This document shows, piece by piece, positions 5,340 through 8,847 of a stretch of DNA of 8,847 nucleotides (within the stretch, counting starts at the first letter, position 1; every line of letters starts with the position of its first letter). Both the position numbers and the translations under genes were made by a program. The notes beneath the pieces are model-generated. The model searched no databases and was not told the origin of the DNA. It was given only the letters and a program-made list of their open reading frames with translations. The DNA is from Patescibacteria group bacterium (GTDB lineage Bacteria; Patescibacteriota; Minisyncoccia; Phycocordibacterales; JANLHH01), in assembly GCA_024654605.1 (NCBI GenBank), contig JANLHH010000066.1, forward strand, positions 1 to 8,847, read 5' to 3'.

Positions 5340-5412
5340 TCCGCCCGGTAGGGATCGAACCTACGACCGTCAGCTTAAAAGGCTGCTGCTCTACCAACTG
5401 AGCTACAGGCGG
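5340..5412 (-). tRNA. tRNA-Lys (anticodon TTT)
   Basis: The minus strand gives a complete 73-nt cloverleaf. Acceptor CCGCCTG pairs with CGGGCGG (one G-T pair). The D-arm is GCTC/GAGC with AGTTGGTA. The anticodon arm is GCAGC-CTTTTAA-GCTGA, the variable loop CGGTC, and the T-arm GTAGG-TTCGATC-CCTAC, with discriminator A. The loop CTTTTAA gives anticodon TTT, which decodes AAA and AAG as lysine. The gene does not encode the 3' CCA, so it must be added by the CCA-adding enzyme. The first anticodon-stem pair is a G27-A43 mismatch. Upstream, a TACAAT (plus 5437-5442) about 25 bases before the 5' end could be the -10 box. The terminator at 5293-5332 follows. The promoter region and 5' half are duplicated upstream. 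Confidence 0.95.
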
Positions 5413-5452
5413 ATATTGTTTTGCTTATTTTACTCTATTGTATTGTGAAAGG

Positions 5453-5487
5453 TACAGCTTTAGATCTACCAAGACAGCTACAGGCGG
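5453..5487 (-). pseudogene. Truncated tRNA-Lys 5' half (inner copy)
   Basis: On the minus strand the fragment starts with the same 12 bases as the intact tRNA (CCGCCTGTAGCT), followed by a TTGGTAGA-like D-loop, and then loses similarity in the anticodon arm. No 3' half is present, so it cannot form a tRNA. Confidence 0.6.
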
Positions 5488-5526
5488 ATGTGTTTTATTT
5501 ATTTTACTCTATTATATTGTGGAAGG

Positions 5527-5561
5527 TACAGCTTTAGATCTGCCAAAACAGCTATAGGCGG
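5527..5561 (-). pseudogene. Truncated tRNA-Lys 5' half (outer copy)
   Basis: This is the second decayed copy, beginning CCGCCTATAGCT on the minus strand and keeping TTGGCAGA. It is a little more diverged from the intact gene than the inner copy, and it likewise ends before the anticodon arm. Confidence 0.55.
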
Positions 5562-5583
5562 ATATAAATAACATGAGTGCGAC

Positions 5584-5610
5584 ACAGCGTTACTACAAGA
5601 GTAACGCTGT
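5584..5610 (-). terminator. Perfect 11-bp hairpin downstream of the DoxX gene, no U tract
   Basis: ACAGCGTTACT (5584-5594) and AGTAACGCTGT (5600-5610) form a perfect stem with a 5-nt loop, 54 bases after the DoxX stop codon. Neither side has a T run, so it is a poor intrinsic terminator. It may protect an mRNA 3' end or separate the DoxX transcript from the tRNA repeat region. Confidence 0.4.
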
Positions 5611-5664
5611 AGATAGTAACACAAAACACCCTATTTGCCAAAAGGGGCATCTGAACCTGTAAGA

Positions 5665-6072
5665 TTATAGTAGTGGTAGGTCAATAGCAAACGCACCTGC
5701 TCCCGAAAACAAGAGAGAGAACGTCGCAACAAGCAAGAGAATGTGATAGCCAAGTTCGCTTGAGAGAGTAGCCCCGCTTCGCAGTTTAATGACAATGGTA
5801 CCGAGTATGAACATACTAAGGACCAGTGAGACGATCTGGGTGAATAGCCCGATAATAAGCAATATACCGCCCACTGTCTCCAAAAGCCCGACAATCAGTA
5901 TGAATAGAATCTCTGTCCTGAAATAATCTTTTTTTAGAAAACCGATTTTTGTCACCCCACTCCTTATGAGTTTGAGATATCCAAAGCGGGCATATGAAAT
6001 CCCTAAAACGATACGCAAGAAAAAAGGCGCTAAGAGAGCAAATACGAGCAAGTCCGGAAATGGGTTAAGCAT
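5665..6072 (-). CDS. DoxX-family integral membrane protein
   Basis: The 135-residue product is a four-helix membrane protein. Hydrophobic segments lie at about residues 7-25, 54-72, 74-95 and 108-126. The DoxX-type motif ETVGGILLIIGLFTQ (65-79) links helices 2 and 3, and the end ELGYHILLLVATFSLLFSGAGAFAIDLPLL has the family pattern of a helix, then GAG and a short ID tail. DoxX proteins (with SURF4 relatives) are inner-membrane proteins. Several act near quinone or thiosulfate oxidation or redox stress, but the function here is unknown. I chose ATG 6072 over the further upstream in-frame start at 6114 because MLNPFPDLL fits the family and a TATAAT (plus 6079-6084) ends 6 bases before it, predicting a leaderless mRNA. 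The longer version would begin inside the divergent methyltransferase gene. Confidence 0.85.
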   Translation of the reverse strand: MLNPFPDLLVFALLAPFFLRIVLGISYARFGYLKLIRSGVTKIGFLKKDYFRTEILFILIVGLLETVGGILLIIGLFTQIVSLVLSMFILGTIVIKLRSGATLSSELGYHILLLVATFSLLFSGAGAFAIDLPLL

Positions 6073-6074
6073 GG

Positions 6075-6084
6075 TATCATTATA
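6075..6084. promoter_or_regulatory. Overlapping divergent -10 boxes of the DoxX and TrmH-family genes
   Basis: TATCAT (6075-6080) on the plus strand and TATAAT (plus 6079-6084) on the minus strand overlap by two bases in a 17-bp gap between the two start codons. Each lies 6-9 bases before its start codon. Good -35 boxes are not evident: a minus-strand TTTTGA lies at plus 6102-6107 with 17-base spacing. Confidence 0.5.
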
Positions 6085-6089
6085 ACGCG

Positions 6090-6572
6090 ATGAAGGAAAA
6101 TTCAAAAGAAACAATTCTGATTCTCCACAATATACGCAGCGCGCATAATGTGGGCTCTATCTTTCGAACGGCTGACGCGGCTGGTATTTCTCGCGTGTAT
6201 CTCTCCGGTTACACGCCAACTCCGCTGGATCGTTTTAATAGGGTACAGAAAGACATTGCCAAAACGGCTCTTGGCGCGGAGAAGACAATTCCGTGGGAGA
6301 GTATCAAAGAACTCACGAAACTCTTCACGAAACTAAAGCGAGAACATGTTGCGATCATTGCCATTGAGCAAGGAGTGAGAGCGGTTGATTATAAAAAAGT
6401 AAAAGCGCCAACGCGAAGCGCGTTCATTGTGGGCAATGAGGTGCGGGGACTTCACCGGAGCGTGCTGAAACACTGCGATATCATTGCCGAAATACCGATG
6501 AAAGGTAAAAAAGAATCTCTGAATGTAGCAGTCGCAACGGGGATTGGATTATTCCGCATGCGAAACATTTAG
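6090..6572 (+). CDS. TrmH/SpoU-family RNA 2'-O-methyltransferase
   Basis: The 160-residue product is a minimal SPOUT methyltransferase that transfers a methyl group from S-adenosylmethionine to a ribose 2'-OH of tRNA or rRNA. All three knotted-fold motifs are visible: motif 1 NIRSAHNVGSIFRTADA (14-30, with N20 and R26), motif 2 AFIVGNEVRGL (111-121, E117) and motif 3 IPMKGKKESLNVAVATGI (135-152, with S143 and N145). There is no N-terminal L30-like substrate-binding domain, as in TrmL-type and short TrmH members. The RNA target cannot be read from the sequence. ATG 6090 has no Shine-Dalgarno site and follows a TATCAT box by 9 bases, so translation is probably leaderless. The stop codon is 9 bases from the stop of the convergent LTD gene, with no terminator between them. 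Confidence 0.92.
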   Translation: MKENSKETILILHNIRSAHNVGSIFRTADAAGISRVYLSGYTPTPLDRFNRVQKDIAKTALGAEKTIPWESIKELTKLFTKLKREHVAIIAIEQGVRAVDYKKVKAPTRSAFIVGNEVRGLHRSVLKHCDIIAEIPMKGKKESLNVAVATGIGLFRMRNI

Positions 6573-6581
6573 ACCGTACAC

Positions 6582-7463
6582 CTAGTAGGATTTTGAATCA
6601 ACAAGACTGCCCGTGTGGTCATAGAGGCGAATAAGATCATTTGCATTTTCCCAAAGTTCAATATTTCTCCCTAGATAAATCCTCCATTCGGGCTTGAAAA
6701 AATCATAATCATTTTTATGGAGCTCTACACAGCTATTGTAGTTGATATTATTGCGGATATAGAAACCGCATGCCTCTGAAAGTCCGGAAGGGATCTCGGC
6801 GGTATATATTTCACAGCGCGGAAGGGTTGAAACATAACTCCCGCATGTTTGTTCAAGGTCTTGGTTGTTTATATAAATATCAGTAGCGGGGCTTGGGCAA
6901 TCAGCGGTCAGCGGGGGATAAAAATATTGGAACTGTTCCAAGTAGCCACTGCATTTGTTTACTTGGAATGACACGCCAATAGGAGACCTGCCGGTAAGGA
7001 TGAACATTTTTTCTCCCGGAGCTAAAAAGAGTGGAGTTTCCACATTAACCATGCCGGTGTAGGGGAGCTTGGTTGCCTTGTTGATGGTGGCGGATTTACC
7101 CGAAGAATTCTTTAAGACCCAGCCACCAACAGAGATAAGATTTTTATTTCCCGGCGACGCTTTTATTTCCACATATTCAGCTTGCGGATCAGATTCTCTG
7201 ACTCCCGCTCCCTCGCCGATGCGCACTTCGTCTTTGAAAAAAGAAGCACCGGTACTTTCTTTCTGTGGAGCGCCACTTCCCGAAGCGTTTTCAGATGATT
7301 TTTTTAAGCTAGGAAGTTCACCATACGTTTCGCCGGTGTCGATTGGTGCCGGCGGTTTGAGGAACGGCCCGCCTTGGGCACGTTCGGACTGCGGCCCACC
7401 GGTAAAAAACCAGACGATCCACAAGATAATGATAACAAATACGAGCCACTGGAGATCTTTCAT
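6582..7463 (-). CDS. Membrane-anchored lamin-tail-domain (LTD) protein with six cysteines
   Basis: The 293-residue product starts with a membrane helix (about residues 5-21, LQWLVFVIIILWIVWFF) and then a low-complexity Pro/Ser/Gly linker (22-85). An LTD-like beta-sandwich follows. EYVEIKAS (97-104), ISVGGWVLKNSSG (110-122), ATINKATKLPY (125-135) and LAPGEKMFILTGRSPIG (147-163) are its first strands. The closing strands are NDLIRLYDHTGSLVDSKSY (275-293). Between them is an insert with six cysteines (171, 189, 207, 217, 232, 245) that could form disulfides outside the cell. LTD proteins are common in Patescibacteria surface proteomes and bind nucleic acid, carbohydrate or protein in different settings. 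The function here is unknown. Its ATG overlaps the murE stop as ATGA, so the two are translationally coupled, which suggests an envelope role. Confidence 0.8.
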   Translation of the reverse strand: MKDLQWLVFVIIILWIVWFFTGGPQSERAQGGPFLKPPAPIDTGETYGELPSLKKSSENASGSGAPQKESTGASFFKDEVRIGEGAGVRESDPQAEYVEIKASPGNKNLISVGGWVLKNSSGKSATINKATKLPYTGMVNVETPLFLAPGEKMFILTGRSPIGVSFQVNKCSGYLEQFQYFYPPLTADCPSPATDIYINNQDLEQTCGSYVSTLPRCEIYTAEIPSGLSEACGFYIRNNINYNSCVELHKNDYDFFKPEWRIYLGRNIELWENANDLIRLYDHTGSLVDSKSY

Positions 7464-8728
7464 GATATTTTCATTATATTTTTGAGTTCTTCCCGCGCTA
7501 CCCCCGCGTCACTCCAGGCAAGCTTAGTGTTATTCGGTCCCATAATATACGGATCCGTTCCCTTGCCGGTAATCAAAACCGTATCTCCCGTTCGTGCCGA
7601 CTGAAGCGCAGTTTTGATCGCTTCGCGCCGATTAATAATTGTTTCATGAATAGGTCGTGTGATTCCTTGTGCGATTTCTTCAATAATCTGAAGGGGATCC
7701 TCATCATACGGGTCTTCGTTGGTTAAGATAATATGACTGCAGTGCCGCGAAGCAACGGTACCCATCTCCGGACGTTTCCATTTGTCCCGGCCACCACCGG
7801 TGCTGCCCAATACGCAGATAGACCGCGAATGCGCAAAAACCTCATACACTTTTTCAAGTGAGTCCGCGGTGTGCGCGTAATCAATGACAACCGTAAAGTC
7901 TTGCCCTTCATCCACACGCTCCATTCTTCCCGGTATTCCGGAAAATTTTTCTACGGCGCGTTTTATCGCGTCCACTCCGACACCTTGGCTTTTAGCTAAC
8001 GTGGCCGCCGCCAATATATTATAGATGTTGAATTCCCCGGAAAGTTTTGACGTCATATGCGTGCCGTCAATAGTGAGTTCCACACCCTCTTTTTTAACGG
8101 AGTAGGGCTCCACCTCATGGAGCGAGTACGGATATTTTTCTGAAGCGCCTACGTTAAGGAATTTCTCTCCCTGCGCATCATCCGCATTGGCCACTACCAC
8201 CTTCCTTTTTTTTGATGAGTGCGCGAGTGCACGAGCAATGGAAAGTTTTGCATCAAGATAGTTTTCAAAAGAGCCGTGCGACTCGATATGTTCCGGAGTA
8301 AGGTTGGTGAATACGAGCGCATCGAGAGCGACAAATTTATGGCGGAATTGTTTCGCGCCTTCCGAGGTAAGTTCAACAATGGCGTATTGGCATCGCGCAG
8401 CAACCGCTCTTCGCAGAAATTTTTGCAGAAAAAATCGTCCCGGCAAGGTCATTTTGTAGGTATTGTTCTCTGACTCGTTGCCGATTTTAAAACGCAGTGT
8501 GGAGGAAAGCGCGGTGGTGTATCCCGCTTCTTCCAGTATGGCACTGATGAGCTCAATAGTACTCGTCTTTCCTTTGGTGCCGGTGACAGCGACCACGGTG
8601 AGCTTTCGGGAAGGGAATCGCCAAAGGATCGCGCCAAGGAGCGCAAGGGTATAGTGATACGCGGGCTGGAGCGCCGCAAAGAGGCCACGTGGGATAAATT
8701 TTTTTATGGTGTATAAGAATGAATCCAT
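7460..8728 (-). CDS. murE: MurE-like Mur ligase lacking the usual N-terminal UDP-binding domain
   Basis: MurE adds the third amino acid of the peptidoglycan stem peptide to UDP-MurNAc-L-Ala-D-Glu using ATP. The 422-residue product has the Mur central ATPase domain: GTKGKTST (50-57), TNLTPEHIESHG (141-152), and K161 in the place of the carbamylated lysine. The C-terminal ligase domain follows: GRMERV (267-272), DYAHTADSL (283-291), GSTGGGRDKWKRPEMG (308-323) and ITGKGTDPYI (386-395). Typical MurE proteins are about 480-500 residues. Here the first 40 residues are a short amphipathic segment (YHYTLALLGAILWRFP) in place of domain 1. The substrate motif DNPR or DNPA is replaced by EDPYDEDP (338-345). 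The amino acid added therefore cannot be predicted, and another Mur-ligase-type reaction is possible. The start lies 7 bases after the ruvA stop with no close ribosome-binding site. The stop overlaps the LTD gene. Confidence 0.87.
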   Translation of the reverse strand: MDSFLYTIKKFIPRGLFAALQPAYHYTLALLGAILWRFPSRKLTVVAVTGTKGKTSTIELISAILEEAGYTTALSSTLRFKIGNESENNTYKMTLPGRFFLQKFLRRAVAARCQYAIVELTSEGAKQFRHKFVALDALVFTNLTPEHIESHGSFENYLDAKLSIARALAHSSKKRKVVVANADDAQGEKFLNVGASEKYPYSLHEVEPYSVKKEGVELTIDGTHMTSKLSGEFNIYNILAAATLAKSQGVGVDAIKRAVEKFSGIPGRMERVDEGQDFTVVIDYAHTADSLEKVYEVFAHSRSICVLGSTGGGRDKWKRPEMGTVASRHCSHIILTNEDPYDEDPLQIIEEIAQGITRPIHETIINRREAIKTALQSARTGDTVLITGKGTDPYIMGPNNTKLAWSDAGVAREELKNIMKIS

Positions 8729-8735
8729 GTCTGTT

Positions 8736-8847
8736 TTACACGCTCCCTAATTGCTTGAGTGCTTCCTTAATCTTTTCACTGGTTCCGACAGTATCTTTAC
8801 TGATTCCCTTCAACGCATCGCGCGCTTCCTTTACAGAGTATCCGATG
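8736..8847 (-). CDS. ruvA: RuvA C-terminal domain (Holliday junction helicase subunit), 5' partial
   Basis: The minus-strand frame is open from the right edge to TAA (plus 8736-8738), giving 36 visible residues: GYSVKEARDALKGIS, then a linker, then TSEKIKEALKQLGSV. This matches RuvA domain III, a small three-helix UBA-like module whose signature is LGY-x-xx-EA, a linker and ExIreALk. RuvA binds the four-way junction, and domain III contacts the RuvB motor during branch migration. The rest of the gene lies outside the window. The stop is 7 bases before the murE ATG, so it is the upstream member of the ruvA-murE-LTD operon. The identification rests on a short fragment. Confidence 0.8.
   Translation of the reverse strand, partial: IGYSVKEARDALKGISKDTVGTSEKIKEALKQLGSV

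Larger units (their letters stand above)
5402..5563. repeat. Two tandem 75/74-bp repeats plus a partial third, carrying tRNA-Lys 5' fragments
   Basis: Units start at 5402, 5477 and 5551 (partial), each with GCTACAGGCGGAT (GCTATAGGCGGAT in the third). That is the 5' acceptor strand of tRNA-Lys on the minus strand. The units share an AT-rich stretch with TATTTTACTCTAT, then GGTACAGCTTTAGATCT and CCAA. Read on the minus strand, each upstream copy begins CCGCCTGTAGCT (CCGCCTATAGCT in the outer one), then keeps a TTGGTAGA-like D-loop before diverging. They therefore contain decayed tRNA 5' halves of about 32-35 nt next to a promoter-like AT stretch (TACAAT or TATAAT). Tandem duplication is the simplest origin. 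Confidence 0.85.

Noticed and set aside
5182..5448. Plus-strand ORF of 88 codons containing GRDRTYDRQLKRLLLYQLSY
   Set aside because: This peptide is the well-known false translation of the antisense strand of a tRNA gene.
5402..5563. Attachment-site scar of an integrated element
   Set aside because: The duplicated part is the tRNA 5' half in tandem at a fixed 75-bp period, with no integrase and no 3'-end duplication. Tandem slippage is simpler.
5402..5563. CRISPR array
   Set aside because: The units differ from each other along their whole length and there are no unique spacers between exact short repeats.
7069..7485. Plus-strand ORF of 138 codons opposite the LTD gene
   Set aside because: It is the antisense shadow of the Pro/Ser-rich linker and domain of the LTD protein, with no ribosome-binding site.

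Overview
The window most likely comes from a small-genome bacterium of the Candidate Phyla Radiation (Patescibacteria, Parcubacteria-like). The evidence is indirect: a DNA polymerase I with almost no 3'-5' exonuclease region, a short HolA, a MurE-like ligase without the usual N-terminal UDP-binding domain, membrane-anchored DUF11-like and lamin-tail-domain proteins, very tight gene packing, and several promoters so close to start codons that the mRNAs would be leaderless. No taxonomic marker gene is present, so the placement is an inference.

Left part (1-4775). The C-terminus of a surface protein ends at 355. A long imperfect palindrome and a strong terminator follow. tsaE and polA then form a two-gene operon with overlapping ends. 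Convergent to polA lies a 105-residue orphan gene on the minus strand with its own terminator, an excellent ribosome-binding site and a promoter. It is divergent from holA, the clamp-loader delta subunit. A 19-20 bp perfect inverted repeat sits between the two divergent promoters.

Middle part (4730-5665). This has no convincing protein gene, but it is full of RNA-like structure. A candidate minus-strand RNA (about 4907 to 4745) and a candidate plus-strand RNA (about 5005 to 5335) diverge from a palindromic segment that carries two DnaA-box-like sites. The plus-strand candidate has at least four hairpins and ends at a strong bidirectional terminator. tRNA-Lys(TTT) lies on the minus strand on the other side of that terminator. 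Upstream of the tRNA are two 74-75 bp tandem repeats, each carrying a decayed copy of the 5' half of the tRNA.

Right part (5665-8847). A DoxX-family membrane protein (minus) and a TrmH/SpoU RNA methyltransferase (plus) diverge from only 17 bp. The methyltransferase converges on a minus-strand operon whose transcription order is ruvA (only its C-terminus is in the window), murE, then a lamin-tail-domain membrane protein. Stops and starts in this operon are a few bases apart or overlapping.

The genes cover replication and repair (polA, holA, ruvA), tRNA and RNA modification (tsaE, TrmH family) and the cell envelope (murE, LTD, DoxX, DUF11-like). The best candidate for something undescribed is the divergent pair of structured RNAs around 4745-5335. 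I could not match either to a known RNA family by eye.
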